Below the pieces are notes generated by a model. The model ran no database searches and was not told where the DNA came from. It was given only the letters and a program-made list of their open reading frames with translations. From the NCBI GenBank assembly GCA_013003115.1, contig JABDLF010000069.1, positions 1-51,068 of the forward strand: a stretch of 51,068 bases of DNA, in the 5' to 3' direction. Shown piece after piece: positions 15,425-23,584 of this stretch (positions are counted from its first letter, which is position 1; every line of letters begins with the position of its first letter). This DNA comes from Gammaproteobacteria bacterium. Its GTDB lineage: Bacteria; Pseudomonadota; Gammaproteobacteria; Steroidobacterales; JABDLF01. The position numbers and the translations under genes were made by a program.

Positions 15425-16321
15425 ATGAAATACAAGGACTACTACAAGACGCTTGGTGTAAGCAGAACGGCCTCTAAAGACGAAATCAAGAAGGCCTATC
15501 GTCGCCTTGCGCGCAAATACCACCCTGACGTTTCGAAGGTGAGCAACGCCGAGGAGCGCTTCAAGGACGTGGGCGAGGCCTACGAAGTCCTTCGTGATGA
15601 TGAGAAGCGGCGCATTTATGACCAGCTTGGTACCTATCAGCCGGGCCAGGAATTTCGCCCGCCGCCCGACTGGGCACAGCACTTTGGCAACGCGCAGGGC
15701 CAGGGTTTTTCGGGCTTCGAAAGCGTCGACCTTGGAGACCTGTTTGAAAACCTGTTCGGCCAGGGAATGGGTGGCGTGTCGGGTGGCGCTGCGGGCAACT
15801 TCAGGCCTGCCAAGCATGAGTACAGGACGGAAATGTTCGTCAGTCTCGATGAGGCGGCTCGCGGCGTGGAAAGAACGCTGCGGCCCGGCGATGGCGGGCG
15901 CGACGTAAAGGTTCGCATCCCCAAAGGGGTGACCGACGGTCAGGTGCTGCGCGTGCCGCGCGGTGGAACAGCCAGGGCCGGCGATATTCTCATCACGGTG
16001 CGGCTTGAACCCCATCCGAGGTTCAAAGTCAGTGGTCACGACCTGCTGATCGACGTGCCGATTGCACCCTGGGAGGCCGTGCTTGGCGCACAGATAGAAA
16101 TTCCGACGCTGGAAAAGAAAGTCTTGCTGACGGTGAAGCCGGGATCTCAGACAGGCGGCAAACTCAGGCTCAAGGGCAAGGGCCTGCCGCGGCGTACAGG
16201 CGGCGCTGGCGACCTCATTGCGAGTCTGCAGGTTATGGTCCCCGAGCATCCGGGTGAGAAGGAACGCGAGCTATACGAAAAGCTTCGCAAGCACTCGGAT
16301 TTCAATCCGAGGAAGGAGTAG
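15425..16321 (+). CDS. cbpA: Curved-DNA-binding/DnaJ-class co-chaperone CbpA
   Basis: 298 residues, near the 306 of E. coli CbpA. The J-domain is at 1-70 with HPD at 33-35, which stimulates DnaK ATPase. A Gly/Phe-rich linker (about 75-130) follows, with no zinc-finger domain, and then the two beta-sandwich substrate-binding domains (about 135-290; LRPGDGGRDVKVRIPKGV, LRLKGKGLP). Lack of the cysteine-rich module separates it from DnaJ. No cbpM neighbour is present. The 3' end overlaps the convergent M48 peptidase gene by 20 bp. Confidence 0.93.
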   Translation: MKYKDYYKTLGVSRTASKDEIKKAYRRLARKYHPDVSKVSNAEERFKDVGEAYEVLRDDEKRRIYDQLGTYQPGQEFRPPPDWAQHFGNAQGQGFSGFESVDLGDLFENLFGQGMGGVSGGAAGNFRPAKHEYRTEMFVSLDEAARGVERTLRPGDGGRDVKVRIPKGVTDGQVLRVPRGGTARAGDILITVRLEPHPRFKVSGHDLLIDVPIAPWEAVLGAQIEIPTLEKKVLLTVKPGSQTGGKLRLKGKGLPRRTGGAGDLIASLQVMVPEHPGEKERELYEKLRKHSDFNPRKE

Positions 16322-18290
16322 CAGGCGGTGCAAGCGGCGGCAACGGGCAATGGATCATTGCGCAAATGGCCCGGAGAAGTTCTGCCTCACCAACCGTTGT
16401 CTGGCCGTCATGTACGATCGTTTCGACCAGCGCCTGCACCAGCACGGCCTTGTCCTGCATGGTGAGTTGGTCGAGCGCCAGCAGCGCTTCTTCCAGCCCG
16501 CCGGCCGCCGAGGGCGAATAAGCAGGGAAGCGGCCCGCATCCAGTTCACCCTCAATCGCCGGATCGGCGTCGGCCAGGCGTCGAATGCCGCGCACGTATG
16601 CTTCACGGGCGTCGCCTTCCGAGGTATGCCCGTTGCCTGCAACTGCGGCAAACAGAAAGCTTATGGGTTTATGGAGTTTTGCTATGCGCGCCTTTCCTCT
16701 GCCGGCAGCGGATGGTGACTGAGCATCGCGCAAGTGCATTTTCAACACACCCGTCAGTGTGAATTCGAACGTATCGACAACGCCATCGATCTGCATTAAT
16801 TCTTCACAGAGCTTCAATACGGTTTGAATGTCGGCAATGGGTCGCTGCTTTAATACGGGGAATACGATTTCCAGCAATGGCAGCCGGTGCTCGAATCCAA
16901 GTTTGCGAACCTGGCTGAACCACTGCGCAGCGATCTCGGAGGCGCCTTCCCCCAGGCGCGAATCGATAATGGTTAGCTGACGCGTGCGTACTTTGTCATC
17001 TTTATCGAGCAACAGGGCTACGGTAAGAAGCACGGCCTGTCCGGGGTTGTGGGCACCGGCCAGAAGTTCCGCCGGAAACGCGGCGTGTAAAACGGCCGCT
17101 TGCATGATGTGCTCGAAACCAGGATTGCCTATGCTGCCGGTGATCGCCTCGGGCGTGACGGCGATCATTCCGGGAAACCAGCCGCGTTGCGCTGGCTTTT
17201 CATCTTTTAATGGCTTTTCTTCAGTGAACTCGCGTGCTCGCTGCGCATACATTTCGGCGGCCAGCCTCTCGATATCTTCGCTCTTGAATGATGGGTCCAG
17301 GGCTCTGATGCGCTCCGCCAGCGGCGGATGCGTTGCCCATAAAGAGGCAAACTTGGCGCCTGTGGCGAAAAGCATGTGGGCCACTTCTTCGGTTTCTGTT
17401 TCCCTGAGTAACGACCCCTGGCTGGTTGCCGCAATTTTTTTCAGGGCTCCGGCAATGCCATCAGTCTGGCGCGTGAACTGCACCGCCGACGCATCCGCCA
17501 GATACTCGCGTTGTCTGCTGACTGCCGCCTTGATCACGCGGCCGAAAAAGACGCCGACATAACCGGCGACCAACAGGACCAGACCCATGACAACGATCGC
17601 TGCTACTGCTGAGCCGCTTTTTTCGCTGCGGCTTGAGCGCACATAGCGGGTCGAGCGCAGCACGGTGCGGCCGATCATGGCCAATGCGAGGATGCCGAAC
17701 AGGACACCGATCAGCCTCATGTTGAGGCGCATGTCGCCATTCAGGATATGGCTGAACTCATGAGCAATGACGCCCTGCAGTTCAGCGCGGCTTAAGGTTT
17801 CGAGGGTTCCGCGGGTTACTGCAACCACAGCATCGGAGGTGTTGAAGCCGGCGGCAAACGCGTTGATGCCGGCTTCCTGTTCGAGGATGTACACCTCCGG
17901 GACGGGCACGCCGGAGGCGATGGCGATTTCTTCCACAACGTTGTGCAGGCGCCTGCGCAAAGGGTCCTGCGTGTCAGGTGTCACCTGTACGCCGCCCAGC
18001 TTGCGGGCCACCGTATTGCCCCCGCCGCTTAAGGAGGCAATCCGATATGCACTCGACAACCCAATAAACGAAACAGTGCCAATACTGACGCCGGTAAACA
18101 GGCCGGCGTTTTGTGCAAACCAGGCGCCGCTGAATGCGGCTGCCCCGGAGCCGTCCGTGCCCACGGCGCCGAACACGATGCCGGCAGCTATATCCACCAC
18201 CACAACGATCGCAATTGTGGCCAGGACAAAAAGCGAAACCAGGTAACGCGTGTTGCGCCGCGCCGCATCCTGATGCTCAAAAAAATCCAT
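16302..18290 (-). CDS. M48-family membrane metallopeptidase with long C-terminal extension
   Basis: 662 residues, more than twice HtpX. Two N-terminal transmembrane helices (about 17-42 and 52-75) precede the peptidase domain with zinc motif HEFSH at 177-181 and the third ligand in SRQREYLADASAV. Two further hydrophobic helices lie at about 192-210 and 230-252. From about 350 there is a soluble helical region of roughly 310 residues with two short acidic motifs (LMQIDGVVDTFEF, VHDGQTTVGEAELLRAI) that resemble TerB-type helical domains; this is my inference. It is encoded 17 nt after LemA, a common pairing. It probably degrades or processes membrane proteins. Confidence 0.88.
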   Translation of the reverse strand: MDFFEHQDAARRNTRYLVSLFVLATIAIVVVVDIAAGIVFGAVGTDGSGAAAFSGAWFAQNAGLFTGVSIGTVSFIGLSSAYRIASLSGGGNTVARKLGGVQVTPDTQDPLRRRLHNVVEEIAIASGVPVPEVYILEQEAGINAFAAGFNTSDAVVAVTRGTLETLSRAELQGVIAHEFSHILNGDMRLNMRLIGVLFGILALAMIGRTVLRSTRYVRSSRSEKSGSAVAAIVVMGLVLLVAGYVGVFFGRVIKAAVSRQREYLADASAVQFTRQTDGIAGALKKIAATSQGSLLRETETEEVAHMLFATGAKFASLWATHPPLAERIRALDPSFKSEDIERLAAEMYAQRAREFTEEKPLKDEKPAQRGWFPGMIAVTPEAITGSIGNPGFEHIMQAAVLHAAFPAELLAGAHNPGQAVLLTVALLLDKDDKVRTRQLTIIDSRLGEGASEIAAQWFSQVRKLGFEHRLPLLEIVFPVLKQRPIADIQTVLKLCEELMQIDGVVDTFEFTLTGVLKMHLRDAQSPSAAGRGKARIAKLHKPISFLFAAVAGNGHTSEGDAREAYVRGIRRLADADPAIEGELDAGRFPAYSPSAAGGLEEALLALDQLTMQDKAVLVQALVETIVHDGQTTVGEAELLRAICAMIHCPLPPLAPPATPSSD

Positions 18291-18307
18291 GCGCCAGGCG
18301 CGCAGCG

Positions 18308-18898
18308 TCAGCTAAAGGAAACCTTGGGAACTTCGCGCTTCTCCGGGCCTTCGATTTCGAGAAATTCCGCCTGCTGAAAACTGAACATGCCGGCAACCAC
18401 GGAACTGGGGAACGATTCCACTGCGTTGTTGAAATTCATGACCGCATCATTGAATGCCTGGCGTGCGAAAGCCACCTTGTTCTCTGTGGTCGAGAGTTCT
18501 TCCTGGAACTGCATCATGTTTTCATTTGCTTTGAGATCGGGGTAGGCCTCGGCGAGCGCAAACAGGCGACCCAGCGCGCCGCTCAATTGCCCCTCGGCCT
18601 TCGACAGTGCTTTCATGGCCTCAGGATCCGTGGGATCCGCCGCAGCGGCCTTCAGCCCGGTTACAGCTGCATTGCGGGCGTTCACCACGTCCTCGAGGGT
18701 GCCGCGCTCGTGAGCCATGTAGCCCTTGACCGCCTCAACGAGGTTGGGAATCAGGTCATGACGCCGCGTGAGCTGCACGTCGATTTGTGCAAAGCCGTTC
18801 TTGACGCGATTTCGCAATGACACCAACCGGTTGTAGAGGCTGATGGCATAAACAACGATGGCCGCAATGACGGCCAGAAAACCCAGAAAACCACCCAT
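18308..18898 (-). CDS. lemA: LemA family protein
   Basis: 196 residues from the ATG at 18898, which has GGAG seven nt upstream; the frame extends to 18991 but without protein-like content. The N-terminal hydrophobic helix (about 1-22) is followed by the LemA core: YNRLVSLRNRVKNGFAQIDVQLTRRHDLIPNLV, then long helices (AHERGTLEDVVNARNAA, YPDLKANENMMQFQEELSTTENKVAFARQAFNDAV). This is a membrane-anchored, helical-bundle protein with its C-terminal part outside the cytosol. Its function is poorly defined. Pairing with M48 or TPM-domain genes is typical, suggesting a role with the downstream peptidase. Confidence 0.93.
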   Translation of the reverse strand: MGGFLGFLAVIAAIVVYAISLYNRLVSLRNRVKNGFAQIDVQLTRRHDLIPNLVEAVKGYMAHERGTLEDVVNARNAAVTGLKAAAADPTDPEAMKALSKAEGQLSGALGRLFALAEAYPDLKANENMMQFQEELSTTENKVAFARQAFNDAVMNFNNAVESFPSSVVAGMFSFQQAEFLEIEGPEKREVPKVSFS

Positions 18899-19030
18899 GA
18901 TTAAACTCCTTTTGCGGCGCCTTCCCTGGCCCTTTATCGAGGACCTGCAAGGATACGCCCCGCAGGCATTGCTGCCAAACGCGAATAACAAAAGTTTTCA
19001 GGCTGGCTGGGCATGCTTTAGAATGCCTCG

Positions 19031-19972
19031 ATGCTTATTCGAACAAGGATCGTGGCGGCTGCAGCGGGCATTTGGCTATGTTTGCCCGCTTTTGCGCAGG
19101 CCGAAAGCTCGGAAGTCAGCGATTTCTGCCGACGGGTGGACGTTAAGCTCTCTTCGGTTGGCAAGCGCGAGTGCGTCGAATATGACCTCACGCACAGTGG
19201 CGCCTACTCAAATAACGACACGCCCCTTTTCTACCGCGATTTCGGGCCGATGGACGAAAAACCCCGTGCGCGAGTGCTGCTGGTGGGCGGCATCCACGGA
19301 GACGAATACAGCTCGACGACCATTGTGTTCAAGTGGTTGAAGCACCTTGAGCGGCACAATCACGGGGAGTTTCAATGGCGCGTCGTGCCGGTCCTTAACC
19401 CGGACGGTCTGCTTCGACCCCCGCGCATGTCCCAGCGAATGAACGCCAATGGCGTAGATCTCAATCGCAATTTCCCCAGCCCGGACTGGGAAACCGAGGC
19501 GCCGCGGTACTGGGTCGAGCGCACGCGCAAAAACAAGCGCCGTTACCCCGGGCCGGCCGCGCTGAGTGAGCCCGAGAGCCGCTGGCTGGTTGAGCAGTTA
19601 GATAGTTTCAAGCCGGATGCGGTGATTTCCATACATGCTCCCCATGGCATTGTCGATTTTGACGGGCCGCGCGTGCCGCCCGCGCGTCTTGGTCCGCTAG
19701 ATCTGCGCCTGCTTGGCACATACCCCGGGTCAATGGGGCGCTACATAGGCTTGCATCGTGGTATCCCGCTGCTGACCGTCGAGCTTGAGAGCGCCTTCTC
19801 GATGCCGACCAGAGATGACATGGAGCTGATCTGGGACGACACGCTGGTATGGATCGAACAGCACGTCGTGCTGCCCCGCCTCGCCGAAGAGGAGAAGGCC
19901 AGATCTCTTGCCATGCAGGCTGAAGCCGACGCGGCCAATGACGACGAGGTAAAGCCCGCGCTTTGGCCGTAG
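19031..19972 (+). CDS. Secreted M14-family peptidase (MpaA-like)
   Basis: 313 residues. A signal peptide (about 1-24, cut after AFAQA) indicates export to the periplasm. Zinc ligands are H89 and E92 in GGIHGDE and H202 in SIHAPHG. NANGVDLNRNFP (138-149) supplies substrate-binding Asn and Arg, and the catalytic Glu is in LLTVELESAF (about 251). This pattern fits M14 carboxypeptidases close to murein peptide amidase, which cleave the gamma-D-Glu-DAP bond in cell-wall peptides. Unlike cytosolic E. coli MpaA, this one carries a signal peptide. No strong ribosome-binding site is seen before the ATG. Exact substrate is inferred. Confidence 0.83.
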   Translation: MLIRTRIVAAAAGIWLCLPAFAQAESSEVSDFCRRVDVKLSSVGKRECVEYDLTHSGAYSNNDTPLFYRDFGPMDEKPRARVLLVGGIHGDEYSSTTIVFKWLKHLERHNHGEFQWRVVPVLNPDGLLRPPRMSQRMNANGVDLNRNFPSPDWETEAPRYWVERTRKNKRRYPGPAALSEPESRWLVEQLDSFKPDAVISIHAPHGIVDFDGPRVPPARLGPLDLRLLGTYPGSMGRYIGLHRGIPLLTVELESAFSMPTRDDMELIWDDTLVWIEQHVVLPRLAEEEKARSLAMQAEADAANDDEVKPALWP

Positions 19973-19987
19973 CTGCTTAACGGCTAT

Positions 19988-20662
19988 TTAAAGGCTGCCC
20001 CAGCTGGAGTTTTTGCGCCAGCGAAGGCGCGGTATCAGAAGACCCAGAAGTAAACCGCCAAATGCCACGCCAGCGCCGGTCATGAACCAGCTACGCGTCG
20101 TGTTCCTGCGCATCATCTCTGCCTCCGCATTCATCGCGTCCAGTTCCTGGCGCACATCGATGATCTGCTGACTGAGCTGTTTGTTGTTTTCATTCACTGC
20201 AAGCACGTCTGCCGCCGCCCGGCGAATTTCCGCAAGCTCTCGGCTCGCCTGCCGATATCGCCCTTCCATGTCGCTGAGCTGTGTGCGCAGGTTCTCATTT
20301 TCATTGCGAACGCCTTCCAGCTCGGTTTCCAGCCGGCCCTGTTCTTCGCGCAGCGTCGCTGCACGGATCCGCAGACTCGCGAGTTGCTGGCGGGCTGCCG
20401 GTTCGGACATCAGAAACCGCGTCAGCACCCAGCCTTCAGTTCCGTCAGAGGTTCGAATCTTGCTGTAGCCACTGTCCGGATTGGATTCCAGTAAATCAAC
20501 GCGATCACCGCTCGCGAGCATGCGTATGATGGAATTTCGGGTGCTTTCACCGGTGCGCATAGTGATTTCCAGCTGGTCCTGGACATAGCGAGTCTCGGCG
20601 ATAGCGGCCGAGGCAAGCAGCAGGCAAAAAGCGGCAATCGTGCTGGTAAAAATACTTTTCAT
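19988..20662 (-). CDS. ygiM: TIGR04211-type SH3 domain protein (YgiM-like)
   Basis: 224 residues from the ATG at 20662 (the open frame runs to 20992 but only this start gives a signal peptide, about 1-22, ending AAIAET). A bacterial SH3 domain follows (about 24-90: YVQDQLEITMRTGES, EGWVLTRFLMSEPAARQQL). Next come a long coiled coil (about 92-185), one transmembrane helix (about 195-214) and a short basic cytoplasmic end. This is the YgiM architecture (E. coli 206 aa). The role is likely envelope or cell-wall related. A TATAAT lies 38 nt upstream of the start. Confidence 0.88.
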   Translation of the reverse strand: MKSIFTSTIAAFCLLLASAAIAETRYVQDQLEITMRTGESTRNSIIRMLASGDRVDLLESNPDSGYSKIRTSDGTEGWVLTRFLMSEPAARQQLASLRIRAATLREEQGRLETELEGVRNENENLRTQLSDMEGRYRQASRELAEIRRAAADVLAVNENNKQLSQQIIDVRQELDAMNAEAEMMRRNTTRSWFMTGAGVAFGGLLLGLLIPRLRWRKNSSWGSL

Positions 20663-20699
20663 GCGATCGATAACACCTTGGCCTGAAAACGGGTCGGGT

Positions 20700-20705
20700 A
20701 TTATA
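20700..20705 (-). promoter_or_regulatory. Candidate -10 element for the YgiM-like gene
   Basis: A perfect TATAAT on the minus strand, 37 nt from the YgiM-like ATG at 20662. The best -35 at 17-nt spacing is CTGGTC, which is weak. The same bases give TATTAT (20699-20704) on the plus strand, with TTGGCC (20678-20683) 15 nt upstream. This could serve the divergent TlpA-like gene, so the two promoters may overlap. Confidence 0.4.
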
Positions 20706-20796
20706 GCGGCGCAAGCGCTCGCGACCAGCCCTGTCTCCGGGCCATCCCGGAAACCCAATGGTCTGAAGCGACAAGAATTTTGAAAAGGAGAACGCG

Positions 20797-22056
20797 ATGA
20801 AACCCGGAACGCTGCGTGGCTGCATGACAGTGCTGGCGGGCACGCTCTTGCTGAATGCCTGCGGTGAGTCGGAGCGCCCGGCGGTCGCGGATATCCCCAC
20901 CGGCCAGTGGCGGGTTGAGTTTGCGGTTCCGGGCGGCATGGTGCCCGTGGGTCTTGAGCTTGGAATGGATGACAATGGCATGACCGCCACATTCATCAAC
21001 GGCAGCGAACGGGTCGACGTTCCCACGGTCACGCAGTCCGGCCGCAGCCTCACCCTTGCTTTCCCAGCATTTAATAACCGGCTGGAAGGCGAGTGGGATG
21101 GACGAAGCCTGTCTGGCAACCTCACTATTATTCGCCGCGGTGGCGAGCTGCAGAGCATCCCCTTCAGGGCCCGGCCCGGCGTCGAATACCGGTTTGTTCC
21201 CGCACAGGCCAGCGCCGAGGCGAATCTCGAGGGCCGCTGGCGCGTCACTTTCACCGACGAAGACGGGGTAGAAACGCCCGCTATTGGCGAATTCAGCCAG
21301 CAGGGCAACCAGGTGCAGGGCACCTTCCTGACTGAGACAGGCGACTACCGTTTCCTCGCAGGCGAGGTTGTCGGCAGGCAAATGCTGTTGTCTACCTTCG
21401 ATGGCGCGCACCTGTTTCTGTTCTCGGCGGAGCTCGGAGGCAACCAGCAGCTGACCGGAGACTTCTGGTCGAGCGTTCACTGGCATGAAACATGGACCGG
21501 GGTTCGTGATGATGACGCTCAGCTGGCAGATGCGTATTCCATGACTTTTCTTAAGCCCGGCTACGACGCATTTACTTTCCGCTTTCCCGACACCGATGGA
21601 AACATGGTTTCGCTCGATGACGAGAGATTCGAAGGCAAAGTGGTGCTCGTCACCCTCGCTGGCACCTGGTGCCCGAACTGCCATGACGAAGCAAGGTTTC
21701 TTGCTGAGTACTATCGTCAGCGATTCGGCGACGGCCTCGAGGTGGTTGGACTGATGTACGAACACTTCGAAGATTTCGAGACAGCCGCGGAGCAGGTGAG
21801 GCGCTTTCGCGCCGAGCTGGGCATCGAATATACGCTGCTGGTCGCTGGCTACTCCGACAAGCAGAAAGCAGCCGAAACGCTGCCGATGCTAAACCGCGTT
21901 CTCGCGTTTCCAACAACGATATTCTTAGGGCGCGACGGCAAGCTGCGGCGAATTCATACTGGATTTACCGGGCCCGGCACGGGCGAACATTACGCACGCT
22001 TTATTGCCCAATTCAAAGACTTCGTCGGGTCGCTTCTGGCGGAGCCACCTTTATAG
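20797..22056 (+). CDS. TlpA-like thioredoxin-fold lipoprotein with N-terminal beta-rich region
   Basis: 419 residues with a GGAG ribosome-binding site. A lipoprotein signal ends LLLNAC, with the modified Cys near residue 22. Residues about 30-245 are beta-rich and contain two similar WRVEF/WRVTF-type units (about 35 and 148), suggesting a duplicated beta domain. Residues about 255-415 form a TlpA/ResA-like thioredoxin fold with the redox motif CPNC at 292-295 (GTWCPNCHDE) and the cis-Pro segment VLAFPTTIFLGRDG. It is probably an envelope thiol-disulfide oxidoreductase facing the periplasm. Partner proteins are not visible nearby. Confidence 0.87.
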   Translation: MKPGTLRGCMTVLAGTLLLNACGESERPAVADIPTGQWRVEFAVPGGMVPVGLELGMDDNGMTATFINGSERVDVPTVTQSGRSLTLAFPAFNNRLEGEWDGRSLSGNLTIIRRGGELQSIPFRARPGVEYRFVPAQASAEANLEGRWRVTFTDEDGVETPAIGEFSQQGNQVQGTFLTETGDYRFLAGEVVGRQMLLSTFDGAHLFLFSAELGGNQQLTGDFWSSVHWHETWTGVRDDDAQLADAYSMTFLKPGYDAFTFRFPDTDGNMVSLDDERFEGKVVLVTLAGTWCPNCHDEARFLAEYYRQRFGDGLEVVGLMYEHFEDFETAAEQVRRFRAELGIEYTLLVAGYSDKQKAAETLPMLNRVLAFPTTIFLGRDGKLRRIHTGFTGPGTGEHYARFIAQFKDFVGSLLAEPPL

Positions 22057-22086
22057 CGCGTCGCGGGTTCGCTGCGGGCAGGATAA

Positions 22087-22437
22087 ATGAAAGAAAAATT
22101 TTCCATCGAAATGCGTGAAGTTCTGCAAGCACAGCGTGACCTGCTGACGCGCGGACTCGCAGATAGCCGTGAGGCCAGCGCGCCGGTTGAGCTAGACCAG
22201 ACGCGGCAGGGACGTCTAAGTCGTATGGACGCCATGCAGCAGCAGGCCATGGCCCAGGCCAGCTCGGCCAGCTCGCGCGCACGCCTGGCCGCGATCGAGG
22301 CTGCGCTCAAGCGCATGGACGAGGGCAGCTACGGTGAATGCAGGGAGTGCGGTGAAGCCATAAGCGCCGGGCGGCTGCGTGCACGACCAGAGGCGCGTCT
22401 TTGTATCGACTGTGAGTCAGAGGCAGAGAGCCAATAA
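22087..22437 (+). CDS. DksA/TraR-type C4 zinc-finger protein
   Basis: 116 residues. An N-terminal helical region (about 1-75) forms the coiled-coil half. The C-terminal zinc finger has C85, C88, C106 and C109 in the CxxC-x17-CxxC arrangement (SYGECRECGEAI and RLCIDCE). At 116 residues it is shorter than DksA (151) and longer than TraR (73), like the DksA-related paralogues that bind RNA polymerase through its secondary channel or have other roles. The coiled-coil tip acidic pair of DksA is not obvious. It follows the TlpA-like gene after 30 nt and may be co-transcribed. Confidence 0.88.
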   Translation: MKEKFSIEMREVLQAQRDLLTRGLADSREASAPVELDQTRQGRLSRMDAMQQQAMAQASSASSRARLAAIEAALKRMDEGSYGECRECGEAISAGRLRARPEARLCIDCESEAESQ

Positions 22438-22449
22438 CCCACGACGGAT

Positions 22450-23136
22450 TTATTCTTCGTTCTGTTCAGGCAGGAAGCTCGCGAACTCTTGCAGTGATTT
22501 GCGCCCAATGTTGGGCACCATGCAGCCGTCTGCGGGGTAACCCGCGACCAGCAGCAGGAACGGACGTTCGTGATCCGGGCGGTCCAGTATCTTGTTGAGA
22601 AATTTCATCGGACTGGGCGTATGTGTAAGCGTGGCGAGGCCCGCATGGTGAAGCGCGGTGATCAGTATGCCCGTCGCGAGGCCCACTGACTCCACCGGGT
22701 AGTAATGCTTGACCTTGCGCCCGTCGGGCAACCTCCCGTATTTCTGTGCGAACACGGCAATGAGCCAGGGCGCCACATCCAGGAAGGGTTTATTCGAGTC
22801 TGTGCCCAGAGGCGCCAGCGCCTCCAGCCACTCAGAGGATGCCCGGTGGGCGTAGAAGTGTCGTTCCTCGTCTTCGGCGGCCATGCGAATTTTTCTTTTT
22901 ACCGCCTTGTCGCTGACGGCGACGAATTGCCACGGCTGCATGTTCGCGCCACTCGGCGCGGTGCCTGCGGCTTTTAAGCAGTTCTCGATGAGACTCCGCG
23001 GCACGGGTCGGTCTGAAAACTCGCGTATCGAGCGTCGTCGGGCAAGCTCGGCGTAAAACTGCCGTGATCGCTGCAGCATTTCTTCCTGCGGCAGCGACGC
23101 GAAGTTTTCGAGAGGCACCAGGTCAGGTTTTTTCAT
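22450..23136 (-). CDS. Nitroreductase-family flavoprotein, iodotyrosine-deiodinase-like
   Basis: 228 residues. The FMN-binding nitroreductase core starts at [14 protein letters not shown] (33-46), with [12 protein letters not shown] (58-69). The segments [19 protein letters not shown] and [10 protein letters not shown] also align with animal iodotyrosine deiodinase (IYD). The IYD lid triad that grips the amino acid zwitterion is preserved by my hand alignment: E91, Y95 and K116, with the same spacing (4 and 21) as human E157, Y161 and K182. Bacterial members can reductively dehalogenate halotyrosines. It is the last gene of an acyltransferase-ycgN-this gene operon and overlaps the ycgN stop by 14 bp. 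Function is inferred, not shown. Confidence 0.82.
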   Translation of the reverse strand: MKKPDLVPLENFASLPQEEMLQRSRQFYAELARRRSIREFSDRPVPRSLIENCLKAAGTAPSGANMQPWQFVAVSDKAVKRKIRMAAEDEERHFYAHRASSEWLEALAPLGTDSNKPFLDVAPWLIAVFAQKYGRLPDGRKVKHYYPVESVGLATGILITALHHAGLATLTHTPSPMKFLNKILDRPDHERPFLLLVAGYPADGCMVPNIGRKSLQEFASFLPEQNEE

Positions 23137-23584
23137 TTTTGCTCAGCTTTTGCCAGTCGATGATCATCTCCGGGATTTCGCTCGCGTGGATATGTTCTTC
23201 CGAGATGAGCTGACCCCTGACGGATATGCCAGCTTCATGCACGGTTTCGGTGCTGCCCGAGACCAGCGGGTGCCACCAATGCAGTTTGCCGCCTTTCGCG
23301 AGTATGCGGTAAGCGCAGGTGTCCGGCAGCCATTCGTAGCTGCGAGCCTGCTCCGGATTGAGTATCGCGCAGTCCGGTACGAGCTGTGCGCGCTGCGGAT
23401 AGTTGGTGCAGCGACAACTGTGTGGGTCCAGCAGCCGGCAGGCAGCGCGCGTGTAGTGCACCTTGCCGGTTTCGTTGTCCTGCAGTTTTACGGCACAGCA
23501 ACGGCCGCAGCCATCGCAAAGGCTTTCCCACTGCTCCGGGGTCATGTCCTCGAGCGCCGTGTTTTCCCAGAAAGGGGTGCTCAT
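23123..23584 (-). CDS. ycgN: YcgN-family cysteine-cluster protein (UPF0260)
   Basis: 153 residues from the ATG at 23584, equal to the E. coli YcgN length. It has the family cysteine pattern CDGCGRCC (23-30) followed by AACRLLD, SCRC, PDC and TCAYR, with WHPLVSG and ISVRGQ. The cysteines probably bind zinc or an iron-sulfur centre. Biochemical function is unknown; related YkgJ-type proteins share this cluster. Its ATG overlaps the acyltransferase stop (ATGA) and its 3' end overlaps the deiodinase-like gene by 14 bp, so the three are translationally coupled. Confidence 0.93.
   Translation of the reverse strand: MSTPFWENTALEDMTPEQWESLCDGCGRCCAVKLQDNETGKVHYTRAACRLLDPHSCRCTNYPQRAQLVPDCAILNPEQARSYEWLPDTCAYRILAKGGKLHWWHPLVSGSTETVHEAGISVRGQLISEEHIHASEIPEMIIDWQKLSKNEKT

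Noticed and set aside
15341-16249. 302-codon open frame antisense to cbpA
   Set aside because: The plus strand has an unmistakable J-domain and CbpA C-terminal domains.
20446-20466. T-loop-like GAGGTTCGAATCTT, suggesting a tRNA
   Set aside because: It lies inside the YgiM-like coding sequence, and no matching acceptor, D or anticodon stems can be found around it.
20701-21765. 354-codon open frame antisense to the TlpA-like gene
   Set aside because: No motif, and the opposite strand encodes a lipobox and a CPNC thioredoxin site in the expected order.
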